Below, piece after piece: positions 8,514 to 17,401 of a DNA stretch of 64,000 bases. The stretch spans positions 1-64,000 of the forward strand of contig JANYLM010000146.1 in NCBI GenBank assembly GCA_025357835.1, written 5' to 3'. This DNA is from Gammaproteobacteria bacterium. GTDB lineage: Bacteria; Pseudomonadota; Gammaproteobacteria; Steroidobacterales; Steroidobacteraceae. The position numbers and the translations under genes were made by a program. Numbering within the stretch: position 1 is the stretch's first letter; the number at the start of each line of letters is the position of its first letter. The notes beneath the pieces were generated by a model, which worked only from the letters and a program-made list of their open reading frames with translations, did not search any database and was not told the DNA's origin.

Positions 8514-9833
8514 TCAGTCGGCAGAATATGGAGTAACAGCCTCGGCCTTAAGGGTCGGTAATGTGGTGACGCTGCGGATTACCGGCCGCCGCCAGGCGAT
8601 CAGCGCCAGAATCAGCGCTGTGGAGCCTGCGAAACCGAGGGCGACCCGCAGACCCAAGTGCTCACCTAGCCAGCCGCCCAGCAACGCGCCCGGTCCCGCG
8701 GGTATTAAAATGAGCCAGCGCATGGTGCTGGTCATGCGGCCCAGCATCGATGCCGGCGTGACGGACTGCCGCAGGGAAAGAAAGTTAATGAAGATGAACA
8801 CCGCTCCGACGCCGAACATCATTAGCATGAGAGCGTAGGCAACGACGCCCAAGGCATTGAGCGGGGCGACGCTCAGCAGCAGCCAGCCGGTTCCGGAAAT
8901 CGCGAATCCGAGGACCAGCGTGGGACCGGGACCGAAGCGACGCACCACGCGGTGACCGTTTGCGCTGGCGAGAACCGTACCGACGCCGAGAGTGACGTAA
9001 CTCAAGCCCACTCCCCGCTCGGACAGCCCGAGCTCGCGCGTGGCGAATAGAATTTGCACCACCATTGCCGCCTGATTGCACAGTTGCCATGCGCCGACGC
9101 AACTCGCCATGGTCACCAACAAGGGGTGGCCGCGCACGAAATTGAGTCCCTCACGCATGGCTGCCCAGAAGGCCGTGCCCTTGGCGACCGGATGCTCCTT
9201 CACCGGAACGCCGCGCAGAATCGACGCCGATATCAGCAGCAGCAAGGCGTCCGCCAGCAGGGCAACCGGCGCACCCGTTATTTTGATCAGCGCGCCCGCA
9301 GCGCCGGGCCCCGTCACTTCCGCCGCCGAGCTCGCCAGCGCGTTCTTGGCATGCGCCTCGACCAAGCGCTCGCGGGGCACGATTTGGGTAAGCACGATTT
9401 GTGCCGCACTTCCGGCGGTGGTATTCACGGCGCCGATCAAGAAACCGACGATGTAGAGCCATTGCATCGACAGCCAGCCGAACCACCATGCCAACGGCAC
9501 CGTGGCCACGGCCAGCGCTATGGACAATTCACCGACCACGTACACTGGTAATTTCCTGACGCGATCCAGCCATACTCCCGTCGGCAGCGAGAACAGCACG
9601 AAGGGAATGATCTCCATGGCCGTCAGCAGGCCCATCTGCGTCGGCGAGGCATGCATCAGCACGGCTGCGGTCAACGGCAATGCCAGCAAAGTAACTTGGC
9701 CGCCGAAGGACGAAATTAAAATCGACGTCCACAGCCGACGATAGGTCGCGTCGCGCAGCAGATCGGTGGGCGCAAGGGCAAAGCGATTCAGCCACCGATT
9801 GGGTAGCCAGGTACGAAGGGTTGCTAGATTCAT
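8514..9833 (-). CDS. MFS transporter (EntS/drug exporter-like)
   Basis: A 439-residue protein with about 12 hydrophobic segments. The loop after helix 2 reads GVWLDRVRKLPV, the conserved MFS D-R-x-R/K signature, and FSLPTGVW precedes it. The overall pattern resembles DHA3-type exporters such as EntS and macrolide efflux proteins. It begins divergently from the oxidoreductase at 9910 with only about 75 nt between starts, so expression may be shared. The substrate cannot be deduced. Confidence 0.85.
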   Translation of the reverse strand: MNLATLRTWLPNRWLNRFALAPTDLLRDATYRRLWTSILISSFGGQVTLLALPLTAAVLMHASPTQMGLLTAMEIIPFVLFSLPTGVWLDRVRKLPVYVVGELSIALAVATVPLAWWFGWLSMQWLYIVGFLIGAVNTTAGSAAQIVLTQIVPRERLVEAHAKNALASSAAEVTGPGAAGALIKITGAPVALLADALLLLISASILRGVPVKEHPVAKGTAFWAAMREGLNFVRGHPLLVTMASCVGAWQLCNQAAMVVQILFATRELGLSERGVGLSYVTLGVGTVLASANGHRVVRRFGPGPTLVLGFAISGTGWLLLSVAPLNALGVVAYALMLMMFGVGAVFIFINFLSLRQSVTPASMLGRMTSTMRWLILIPAGPGALLGGWLGEHLGLRVALGFAGSTALILALIAWRRPVIRSVTTLPTLKAEAVTPYSAD

Positions 9834-9897
9834 GGTGCCGATGGGTAGACGAAATGGTAGTGGAAAACGCGCGCCGAGGCGAGGTGCGCGTTTCGAC

Positions 9898-9903
9898 TAT
9901 AAT
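9898..9903 (+). promoter_or_regulatory. -10 hexamer TATAAT placed for a leaderless transcript
   Basis: Consensus TATAAT, then a 6-nt spacer, then the ATG of the oxidoreductase at 9910. Normal promoter spacing puts the transcript start at or next to the ATG, and no Shine-Dalgarno sequence is present. A convincing -35 is not visible, so this is a suggestion from spacing only. Confidence 0.4.
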
Positions 9904-9909
9904 AAAGAT

Positions 9910-11862
9910 ATGGCTGCATTCACACACCTCCTGCAACCGCTGCGCATTCGCGGCTGCACGCTCAAGAACCGCATCATGTCATCCGGACATGACACGACCA
10001 TACCGGTGGACGGGACGGTCAACCCAGCGCTGGTGGCTTATCAGGAAGCGCGGGCGCGTGGCGGCGTGGGCTTGATCGTGTTGCAGGTGTCGGGGGTCCA
10101 CGAAACCGCGCGCTATACCAATCATGTGCTGATGGCGACGGACGATAGTTCGATTGCCGGATACCGCAGCGTCGCGGAGGCCGTGCATCGCTTCGGCACG
10201 GTGCTGTTCGGGCAGCTGTTCCATCCAGGGCGCGAAATTGCCGAGGCGGACGGCGGGTTGCTCAGCGTGGCGTACGCACCCTCCTCGGTCCCTAACGAAC
10301 GATTTCATGTCATGCCGCGTCCGCTCAAACGGGCGATGATCGACTCCATCGTGCATGGTTATGGCGACGCAGCCCGGCGCATGCAGCGGGCGGGACTGGA
10401 TGGCGTGGAAATCGTTGCCAGCCACGGCTACCTGCCGGCGCAGTTTTTAAATCCTCGCGTCAACCTGCGCGACGACGCCTACGGCGGCGATCTCGACGGT
10501 CGCCTGCGCTTCCTGCGTGAGGTGATAGCCGATATTCGCTCCAAGGTTACCGTCGCCTTTGTAGTGGGCTTGCGAATATCGGGAACGGAAATCGACGATG
10601 CGGGATTGACGGAGGATGAGACTCTCGACGCGCTGAGCCGTCTCGATGACAGCATAGATTATGCGCATATCACGGTCGGAACCTCCGCCAGCCTCGGGGG
10701 CGCCATTCATATCGCCCCGCCGATGGCCTTGAAAACCGCCTATGTCGTCCCCTACGCTGCCCGCATCAAGCGGCAGTCGCGAATTCCGGTTTTCGTCACG
10801 GGCCGCATCAATCAACCCCAGGATGCGGAAGCCATCATTGCGAGCAATCATGCCGACGTGTGCGGCATGACGCGCGCCCTCATCTGCGACCCCGAGATGC
10901 CGAACAAGACGACGCGTGGAGCGCTCGAAGACATTCGCGCATGCATCGCGTGCAACCAGGCGTGCATCGGTCACTTTCACAAGGGATATCCCATCTCCTG
11001 TATCCAGAATCCAGTCAGCGGCCGCGAACTTCGGTTCGGCACTCTGCCTCCCGCCTCGCGCGGCAGGAAGGTTATGGTCGTCGGCGGCGGACCGGCTGGC
11101 ATGAAGGCGGCGGCGGTCGCGGCGGAGCGCGGCCATCAAGTGACTTTATACGAGGCGGAGCGGCGCCTAGGCGGTCAAGCGCTGCTGGCGCAGATGCTGC
11201 CCGGGCGTGCGGAATTCGGCGGCATCATCACCAATCTGCAGCGCGAAATGGAATTGGCCGGCGTGCAAATCCGCAAAGGCGTACGCGTCGATCAGGCCAT
11301 AATATTGGCGGAGGCACCGGATGTAGTGCTCATCGCCACCGGCGCCATTCCCTATCGGCCGGCATTTCCACAGGAAGGCGAATTGCAGATCGTGGACGCC
11401 TGGGCCGTGCTGCGCGGTCACGGAACCCTAGGCCAATCGGTGGTGGTCATCGACTGGCGCGCGGATTGGATCGGGATCGGCATTGCCGAACACTTGGCGC
11501 AGCAGGGACGAACCGTGCGTCTCGCCGTCGGCGGAATCGCCGCCGGAGAAACCCTGCCGCTGTATGTGCGGGATCAAGCAGTGGCGTCTTTACACAAACT
11601 TGGGGTCATGGTACTGCCGTACATGCGCCTGTACGGCAGCGATTCGGACAGCGTCTATTTGCAGCATATGAGCAGCGCCGAGGCCGTGGTAATCGACAAG
11701 GTGAATACTTTGGTTCTTTGCACGGGCCACATGCCGGTGGATGAGCTCTCCGATGCGCTGGAGAGTCTCCACATAGAGGCGCATGTGATCGGCGACGCGG
11801 CGTCGCCGCGCACCGCGGAGGAAGCCGTTTACGAAGGACTTAAGGTAGCCGCCGAGATCTGA
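9910..11862 (+). CDS. flavin oxidoreductase of the FadH/trimethylamine dehydrogenase type
   Basis: A 650-residue three-domain flavoprotein. Residues 1-340 are an old-yellow-enzyme FMN barrel (SHGYLPAQFLNP at 171-182, RDDAYGG at 187-193). A 4Fe-4S site follows at C345, C348, C352 and C364. Then comes a FAD/NAD-like half starting with VVGGGPAG at 390-397. The second nucleotide-binding motif is the altered VVVIDWRADWIGIG rather than GxGxxG, closer to di/trimethylamine and related N-demethylating dehydrogenases than to E. coli FadH. The cysteine that would link FMN covalently in trimethylamine dehydrogenase is absent (SSGHDTT). An ATG at 9910 is chosen because the domain starts there; the frame is open upstream across the divergent MFS gene. 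Substrate uncertain. Confidence 0.8.
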   Translation: MAAFTHLLQPLRIRGCTLKNRIMSSGHDTTIPVDGTVNPALVAYQEARARGGVGLIVLQVSGVHETARYTNHVLMATDDSSIAGYRSVAEAVHRFGTVLFGQLFHPGREIAEADGGLLSVAYAPSSVPNERFHVMPRPLKRAMIDSIVHGYGDAARRMQRAGLDGVEIVASHGYLPAQFLNPRVNLRDDAYGGDLDGRLRFLREVIADIRSKVTVAFVVGLRISGTEIDDAGLTEDETLDALSRLDDSIDYAHITVGTSASLGGAIHIAPPMALKTAYVVPYAARIKRQSRIPVFVTGRINQPQDAEAIIASNHADVCGMTRALICDPEMPNKTTRGALEDIRACIACNQACIGHFHKGYPISCIQNPVSGRELRFGTLPPASRGRKVMVVGGGPAGMKAAAVAAERGHQVTLYEAERRLGGQALLAQMLPGRAEFGGIITNLQREMELAGVQIRKGVRVDQAIILAEAPDVVLIATGAIPYRPAFPQEGELQIVDAWAVLRGHGTLGQSVVVIDWRADWIGIGIAEHLAQQGRTVRLAVGGIAAGETLPLYVRDQAVASLHKLGVMVLPYMRLYGSDSDSVYLQHMSSAEAVVIDKVNTLVLCTGHMPVDELSDALESLHIEAHVIGDAASPRTAEEAVYEGLKVAAEI

Positions 11863-13745
11863 CGGCGGGACTGCCTCGAGTCATCTGCATCCTCGCCGAG
11901 GAATCCGCCGCTTTGGTGAGCCCACAATCGCGCATACAATCCGCCTTGCGCGAGCAGCGAATAGTGATTGCCCTCCTCGACGATTCGGCCTTGGTCGAGC
12001 ACGACCAGCCTGTCCATGGCGGCGATGGTCGAGAGCCGGTGTGCGATGGCCACCACGGTCTTGCCCTCCATGAGGCGGTTGAGACTCTGCTGGATGGCGG
12101 CTTCGACTTCGCTGTCGAGCGCGCTGGTAGCTTCGTCCAGCAACAGGATGGGGGCGTCCTTGAGCATGACCCGCGCAATGGCGATGCGCTGGCGCTGACC
12201 GCCGCTGAGCTTGACCCCGCGCTCGCCCACATGGGCTTCGTAGCCCGTGCGCCCACCCGCATCCCCCAGCTTGACGATGAAATCGTGCGCCTCCGCGCGC
12301 TGCGCCGCGGCCACCATGTCCGCGTCGCCGGCATCCGGGCGGCCATAGCGGATATTGTCGCTCACCGATCGGTGCAGCAGCGAGGTGTCCTGGGTCACCA
12401 TGCCGATTTGGGCGCGCAGGCTGTCCTGCGTCGCCAGCGCGATATCCTGGCCGTCGATCAGCACCCGCCCCTGAGAAATATCATAGAAACGCAGCAACAG
12501 ATTGACGACGGTGCTTTTGCCGGCGCCGGAGCGTCCGACCAGGCCGATCTTCTCACCGGGGCGTATGTGCAGATTGAGATTGTCGATGAGGGAACCCGCA
12601 GCACTCGAGGCGGCGCCATAGGCGAAGCTCACTTGTTCGAAGCGTATGTCGCCGCGGGAGACGCGCAGCGGCAGCGCATCGGGCCTGTCGAGAACCGTCG
12701 GCGAACGCGCCAGCGTGTTGATTCCGTCCTGCACGGTGCCGATCTGCTCGAACAGCGACGCCATTTCCCACATTACCCAGTGCGAAATTCCGTTCAGCCG
12801 CAGCGCCATGGCGGTCGTCGCCGCCAGCGCGCCAACGCCTACGTGGCCTTGGGTCCACAGCCACAAGGTGACCCCTGCGGTGCTGACGATCAAGCCCATG
12901 CTCAAACAATGATTGACGATCTCGAAGCCCGTCACCATGCGCATCTGGCGATACACGGTCTGCAAAAACTCGGCCATCGCGCTCTGCACATAGCTTGCCT
13001 CGCGTTGAGTGTGCGAGAACAGCTTGACGGTGGTGATGTTGGTGTAAGCGTCCGTGATGCGGCCCGTCATCATCGAGCGTGCATCGGCCTGTGCCATGGC
13101 GACGGCACCCAGCCGCGGTACAAAGTAACCCATGGCGATGAGATAGGTCGCCAGCCATCCCATGAACGGCGCCAGCAGCCAGAGATGAAAGTTGCCGACG
13201 ACCAGCGCGATAGTGACGAAATAGATAACCACGAAGACCAGAATATCCGCGAGTATCATCCAGGTATCGCGAACCGCCAGCGCGGTCTGCATGAGCTTGG
13301 CCGCGACTCGGCCGGCGAATTCATCCTGATAGAAGCTTAGGCTCTGGGCGAGCATGTTGCGATGGAAGTTCCACCTCAGCCGCATGGTGAAATTGCCGGC
13401 GAGAGTTTGTTGTTTGAGCAGGCTCTGCAGCCCGATCAACACGGTGCTGCCGGCGAGAACGGCGGCCAGCAGCAGGAGATGACCGCGCTGCGCCGTCCAC
13501 AGCTGCGACGGCTCGACCTTGGCCAGCCAATCGACGACGCGGCCCAGCATGCTGAACAATAGGGCTTCGAACACGCCGATCGCAGCCGTGAACAAGGTCA
13601 TCGCCGCAACGTAACGCCGCACGCCGCGGGCGCAAGCCCAAAGAAAGGCGAAAAAGCCCCGTGGCAACGGCGGCGGCGGCGTGTCGGGATAAGGCGCGAC
13701 GAGTTTTTCGAAGTAACGGAACAAGGCAGGCGCTCCGGCGGTCAC
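11829..13745 (-). CDS. ABC exporter, fused membrane and ATPase domains (MsbA-like)
   Basis: A 638-residue half-transporter. An N-terminal membrane domain (about residues 45-330, six helices) carries the TTVKLF coupling segment. An ATPase domain follows with Walker A GRSGAGKST (404-412), signature LSGGQ (513-517), Walker B ILLLDE (533-538) and switch H569. It would act as a homodimer exporting a lipid or drug-like substrate. The first 40 residues, Pro-rich before the membrane domain, are unusual for MsbA. The 3' end overlaps the convergent oxidoreductase by 34 nt. Whether it is MsbA itself cannot be decided; no lpxK neighbours it. Confidence 0.88.
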   Translation of the reverse strand: MTAGAPALFRYFEKLVAPYPDTPPPPLPRGFFAFLWACARGVRRYVAAMTLFTAAIGVFEALLFSMLGRVVDWLAKVEPSQLWTAQRGHLLLLAAVLAGSTVLIGLQSLLKQQTLAGNFTMRLRWNFHRNMLAQSLSFYQDEFAGRVAAKLMQTALAVRDTWMILADILVFVVIYFVTIALVVGNFHLWLLAPFMGWLATYLIAMGYFVPRLGAVAMAQADARSMMTGRITDAYTNITTVKLFSHTQREASYVQSAMAEFLQTVYRQMRMVTGFEIVNHCLSMGLIVSTAGVTLWLWTQGHVGVGALAATTAMALRLNGISHWVMWEMASLFEQIGTVQDGINTLARSPTVLDRPDALPLRVSRGDIRFEQVSFAYGAASSAAGSLIDNLNLHIRPGEKIGLVGRSGAGKSTVVNLLLRFYDISQGRVLIDGQDIALATQDSLRAQIGMVTQDTSLLHRSVSDNIRYGRPDAGDADMVAAAQRAEAHDFIVKLGDAGGRTGYEAHVGERGVKLSGGQRQRIAIARVMLKDAPILLLDEATSALDSEVEAAIQQSLNRLMEGKTVVAIAHRLSTIAAMDRLVVLDQGRIVEEGNHYSLLAQGGLYARLWAHQSGGFLGEDADDSRQSRRQISAATLSPS

Positions 13746-13889
13746 TGCAAGAGCGAAATGTTACCGCGAATTTTTGGCCCCGGCCTTATATACGCTCAGC
13801 GGCATGCAACCGCTGAAACGCCTCTGCCAGTTCGCCGCGGGGCGCGCGGTGCACAATGTCGTTTGTGAAACTCACATTTGCTTTTATTA

Positions 13890-13976
13890 TGGTGCCCTCG
13901 CCCGGACTCGAACCGGGATGACCTTTCGATCAACGGATTTTAAGTCCGTTGCGTCTACCGATTCCGCCACGAGGGC
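13890..13976 (-). tRNA. tRNA-Leu (anticodon UAA)
   Basis: An 87-nt minus-strand gene with acceptor stem GCCCTCG/CGAGGGC, anticodon stem-loop ACGGA-CTTAAAA-TCCGT giving UAA, a long class II variable arm, T-arm GGTTCGAGTCC and encoded CCA. In E. coli the same isoacceptor (leuZ) is the third gene of the glyW-cysT-leuZ array next to pgsA. Here it lies about 9 kb away from the Gly/Cys pair. Confidence 0.97.
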
Positions 13977-14011
13977 TTAAGGGTTGAAATTGTAGCAGCT
14001 TCGATCAGTGC

Positions 14012-14698
14012 TCATAGCGCGAGCCGCTCGGCGGCGGGAACGCACCATATGTCGATGGGCACGCGCCGGCCTCGCAATTCGAATTGCGGCAATTGTAGAA
14101 ACGGCTTGGCCCCCGCAGCGGCACCGGCGGCCGCTGCATCGCGCTCGAGTGCCGCGGCCACCGTGCAAGAGAACAACACCTCGCCGGCTCGCGCGCGGCT
14201 GCAAAGCCGGGCCGCCACATTGACCGTATCCCCAACCAGCGTGGTCGTCCTATGTCGAGGCGGTCCGAGCACTCCCACCGCGACTTCCCCCTCATGCAAT
14301 CCGACTCCGATACCGGCATCGATCGACAGCTCGCTGCGCCAGCGAGCCGCAATGGGCGCGAAATCCTTCAGCATCGCATGGCCTGCAGCCAGCGCTTCTC
14401 GAGCGCCACTGACGCGACTAACGTCCACGCCGAATCCCGCCATCATTCCATCGCCCGCCATGTAGAAGACCTTGCCGCCGTGAGCCTCGGTGGCAGTCGC
14501 GAGGGTGCGGAAGAATTCCTCCAGGAGCGGCACAACGCGGACCGCAGGCAGCTGCTCGGCCATCCCCGTGTAGCCGCGCAGGTCGGCGAACAGCACGGTG
14601 ACCCGGGCGGTATGCAGCGCCGCCGGTCTCACGCGGGAGACCAGCATCGCGGCCGTGCGGCTCAAGCGAGAACTCCCTCCTCGGTGATCCGTACTCAC
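14012..14698 (-). CDS. class III adenylate/guanylate cyclase-like domain, single-domain protein
   Basis: A 228-residue soluble protein consisting almost wholly of one class III cyclase homology domain. Metal aspartates are present: D39 in LFADLRGY and D83 in AGDGMMAGFG. The transition-state pair is present: N160 and R164 in GDTVNVAAR. The purine-selecting positions are not canonical: the usual Lys four residues before the second metal Asp is Y79, and the usual Asp in the RDYTVIGD-type segment is T151. No sensory, HAMP or membrane domain is present. It may be a cyclase with unusual specificity or a degenerate one. It is divergent from the exported cupin gene. Confidence 0.8.
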   Translation of the reverse strand: MSTDHRGGSSRLSRTAAMLVSRVRPAALHTARVTVLFADLRGYTGMAEQLPAVRVVPLLEEFFRTLATATEAHGGKVFYMAGDGMMAGFGVDVSRVSGAREALAAGHAMLKDFAPIAARWRSELSIDAGIGVGLHEGEVAVGVLGPPRHRTTTLVGDTVNVAARLCSRARAGEVLFSCTVAAALERDAAAAGAAAGAKPFLQLPQFELRGRRVPIDIWCVPAAERLAL

Positions 14699-14914
14699 GT
14701 TTTGTTAAACGCCATAAATTTTTTTCCCAGGAATCCCAAGCCGTACTGCGCTCACAATCTACAGGTTCTTATCGATATGGCGCAAGGCGCTTGTGTCGCC
14801 GCGCCCGCTCAAGCGGCTGTCGATGGTTCCATGATAATCCGCCAAAGTGGTACTTCTGCCATACCACCGACAGGGGTATCTTAGGGACTCCAGCGGACAA
14901 ACGTGAGATCGGCC
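14699..14914. other. intergenic region between divergent cyclase-like and cupin genes
   Basis: About 215 bp that must hold both promoters. AT-richer patches occur near 14701-14725 and 14830-14840, but no convincing -35/-10 pair or operator could be fixed by eye. Confidence 0.4.
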
Positions 14915-15358
14915 ATGCATGACAAATACTTACGCGGAGCGGCTTTGGTGGCCGCTCTCACCCTGTGGCAGGTCTTTGCGTTCGCGGCCGGCACCCCACC
15001 CTCTTCCCCCTCCGCGTCCGCGGCCGTCGAGCAATTGATGGACAAGGACCTGATGGGTGTTCCCGGCAAAGAACTTTTGATGCTGACGGTCGAGTATCTT
15101 CCAGGCGGCGCTTCCTTGCCGCACCGGCACGACGCCCAGGTGTTCGTCTACGTACTCGAAGGTGAACTGACCATGCAGGTCGCGGGCAGCCCTGCGGTCA
15201 CGCTGCGGCCGGGTCAGACCTTTTACGAAAATCCCACCGATGTACACCTTGTCTCAGCCAATGCAAGCAAGACTGCACCCGCGAAAATTCTCGTGTTCAT
15301 GGTGAAAGACAAGAAGGCTCCGGTAACGCGCGGCATCGCGCCCAAGGAAAAGCCATGA
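14915..15358 (+). CDS. exported cupin-domain protein
   Basis: A 147-residue protein with an N-terminal signal peptide (basic start, hydrophobic LVAALTLWQVFAFA, cleavage near AFAAG) and one cupin barrel. Motif 1 includes SLPHRHDAQ and motif 2 RPGQTFYENPTDVHL. The HRH and later His residues can bind a metal. The start at 14915 (ATG) is preferred; a GTG at 14903 would add four residues. It overlaps the next gene by 4 nt (ATGA), so it is translationally coupled to the TlpA-like protein. Role unknown; the operon suggests periplasmic redox or metal chemistry. Confidence 0.8.
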   Translation: MHDKYLRGAALVAALTLWQVFAFAAGTPPSSPSASAAVEQLMDKDLMGVPGKELLMLTVEYLPGGASLPHRHDAQVFVYVLEGELTMQVAGSPAVTLRPGQTFYENPTDVHLVSANASKTAPAKILVFMVKDKKAPVTRGIAPKEKP

Positions 15359-16392
15359 ATACCATCAAAGCAATCTGCAGTCTTGCCTTGCTCTGCTGGT
15401 CTCTAGGCGCCACGCCCGCCCTGGCGGTAATCGACGGCCAGCAACGCGCACAGGCGGCCGGCCGTGCGATGCTGGGTACCCCAGCACCGAGATTGACGCT
15501 CAAGACCATTGACGGCGAAACTATCGATCTCGGCAGTCTCTACGGCAAGAAAGCCGTATATCTGAAGTTTTGGGCCACCTGGTGCGTGCCCTGCCGACAG
15601 CAAATGCCGCATTTCGAGCACACCTACGAAACGGCGGGACCGGATATGGCCGTCATCGCCATCGATGTCGGATTCAACGATTCCATCGAGGCCATCCAGA
15701 CTTTTCGCAAAAAGCTCGGGATCACCATGCCCATCGTCTTCGACGATGGCAGATTGGGTTCCGCTTTCCACCTTCGGGTCACGCCGACACACATAGTCAT
15801 CGGACGAGACGGCCGGATACAGTATGTCGGGCACCTAGCCGACAAGGACCTGGATACGGCGCTGGTCGCGGCGCGGGCGCCCGCCACCCACGGGCCGCAT
15901 GCCGAGGCCGTTGCGAACCAGGATTCACCGCCCATTGGAATCGGCGACATGCTGCCGAAGAAATCGCTGCGAACTTTGGACGGGCAGCGCTTCGAGCTAC
16001 AAAACGGCGGCGCGCAGCAAAAAGCAACCGCGCTGGTGTTCTTGTCACCCTGGTGTGAGTCCTATCTGGCGATCACGAGGCCAGAGGTTTCCGAGAACTG
16101 CCGCAAGGCCCGCGAGCAGGTCGGCGCCCTGACCGGCGATCCACGAGTGCGCTGGCTGGGAATCGCGTCCGGACTGTGGGCGAATTCCGCTGATCTGCGG
16201 GAGTATCGAGCAAAGTACAAGGTGACGATACCGCTCACCCTGGACGCATCGGGCGAGGTGTTCCGCGCGTTTCGAGTGAACGACGTCCCAACCGTCCTCA
16301 TCGCCGCCGCGGGTGACCGCATGGTGCGCCGTATCGAAGGCGGCGCGACGCTGGATGCCGCCACCTTAACCCAGGCTCTCGATACCCGCTAG
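15355..16392 (+). CDS. exported tandem thioredoxin-like protein (TlpA/redoxin type)
   Basis: A 345-residue protein with a signal peptide (LALLCWSLGATPALA) and two thioredoxin-fold units. The first (about 40-175) has the TlpA-type active site WCVPC, C77 and C80, and the cis-Pro segment RVTPTHIV. The second (about 192-345) keeps the layout (FLSPWCESY, NDVPTVLI), but its CxxC is reduced to C234 alone, with another Cys at 249. The first unit can act as a periplasmic disulfide reductase; the second may be structural or bind substrate. It is coupled to the cupin gene by a 4-nt overlap and is followed by the MBL gene after about 50 nt. Confidence 0.85.
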   Translation: MNTIKAICSLALLCWSLGATPALAVIDGQQRAQAAGRAMLGTPAPRLTLKTIDGETIDLGSLYGKKAVYLKFWATWCVPCRQQMPHFEHTYETAGPDMAVIAIDVGFNDSIEAIQTFRKKLGITMPIVFDDGRLGSAFHLRVTPTHIVIGRDGRIQYVGHLADKDLDTALVAARAPATHGPHAEAVANQDSPPIGIGDMLPKKSLRTLDGQRFELQNGGAQQKATALVFLSPWCESYLAITRPEVSENCRKAREQVGALTGDPRVRWLGIASGLWANSADLREYRAKYKVTIPLTLDASGEVFRAFRVNDVPTVLIAAAGDRMVRRIEGGATLDAATLTQALDTR

Positions 16393-16441
16393 AATTGAGG
16401 CCCGCACGAATCACTGTGCGTTTAAGAAGGCACGCACGCCC

Positions 16442-17398
16442 ATGTTCATTCGAGCCCTGGCACTGGCGGGTACATTTTACGGAGTTTGCGCCGGCGGCGC
16501 CGTGCCGATCGCGCCCGGTACCTATCTCATCGAGGGTGAAGCCACACCAAACCGCCAGCCCGACGGCAACAGCGTTATTATCGAGGCGCCGCAGGGATTG
16601 ATCGTTATCGACAGCGGCCGCCACAAGGAACATTCACAGCGAGTACTGGATTTTGCCCACGCCCAGGACCGGCCCATCGCCGCCATTATCAACTCACACT
16701 GGCACTTGGATCACGTCGGCGGCAATCCGCGCCTGCGCGCCGCGTTTCCCGGCATCCGTGTCTACGCAAGTTCGGCGATCGATGCCGCCCGCACGGGATT
16801 TCTCGTCGACTATCGCGCGCAATTGGTAACGGAAATCGCGGCCTCCGCAAAAAATCCCCAAGCGCAGGAATCCATGCGCGCAGAAGTCGCGTTGATCGAT
16901 CAGGGAGCCGCGCTCGGCCCGACCGACGTAATCGCGAAATCCGCGCCCCTGAACATTGCCGGACGCACCTTGCAGCTGCATCTGGAATCGCACGCGGTCA
17001 CCGCCGGCGATGTCTGGGTTTTCGATCCCGAGACGCGCGTGCTCCTGGCGGGTGATCTTGTGACCCTGCCGGCGCCGTTGTTCGAAAGTGCCTGTCCGGC
17101 GCGTTGGCGCACCTCGTTGGCGCGCCTCGAGAAAACGCCCTTCGATTGGCTGGTGCCCGGGCACGGCGCACCCATGCGCAAGCAGGGGCTTAACGTCTAT
17201 CGCAAGGCATTTTCCAATTTGCTCGAATGCGCGGCCGCAGATGCGGGGAAAAACCACTGTGTCGACGGCTGGATCAACGACGCGTCCGTGCTCATCGATT
17301 CCAAAGACGTGAGCTACGCGAGAACGCTTGTCGGCTACTACGTGGAGAATTACCTGCGCCATCCCACCGAACGCATACAGAAATTTTGCAGCAACTAG
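16442..17398 (+). CDS. exported metallo-beta-lactamase-fold hydrolase
   Basis: A 318-residue MBL-fold protein with a weak signal peptide (IRALALAGTFYGVCAGGA). Zinc motif HWHLDH gives H86, H88, D90 and H91; further ligands are H184, D205 and H241 in LVPGHGAP. The arrangement is that of general MBL hydrolases of the quinoprotein-relay/SoxH and subclass B3-like group rather than a proven beta-lactamase. It ends 3 nt before the convergent outer-membrane protein gene. Its position after the cupin and TlpA-like genes suggests a joint periplasmic role. Substrate unknown. Confidence 0.8.
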   Translation: MFIRALALAGTFYGVCAGGAVPIAPGTYLIEGEATPNRQPDGNSVIIEAPQGLIVIDSGRHKEHSQRVLDFAHAQDRPIAAIINSHWHLDHVGGNPRLRAAFPGIRVYASSAIDAARTGFLVDYRAQLVTEIAASAKNPQAQESMRAEVALIDQGAALGPTDVIAKSAPLNIAGRTLQLHLESHAVTAGDVWVFDPETRVLLAGDLVTLPAPLFESACPARWRTSLARLEKTPFDWLVPGHGAPMRKQGLNVYRKAFSNLLECAAADAGKNHCVDGWINDASVLIDSKDVSYARTLVGYYVENYLRHPTERIQKFCSN

Positions 17399-17401
17399 TC
17401 C

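Noticed and set aside
11913-13340. A 475-codon open frame on the plus strand
   Set aside because: It lies antisense to the ABC exporter, has low-complexity His/Gln/Arg-rich sequence typical of GC-rich shadow frames, and shows no domain.
13774-13980. Short plus-strand frame over the tRNA-Leu
   Set aside because: It is the complement of a tRNA gene.
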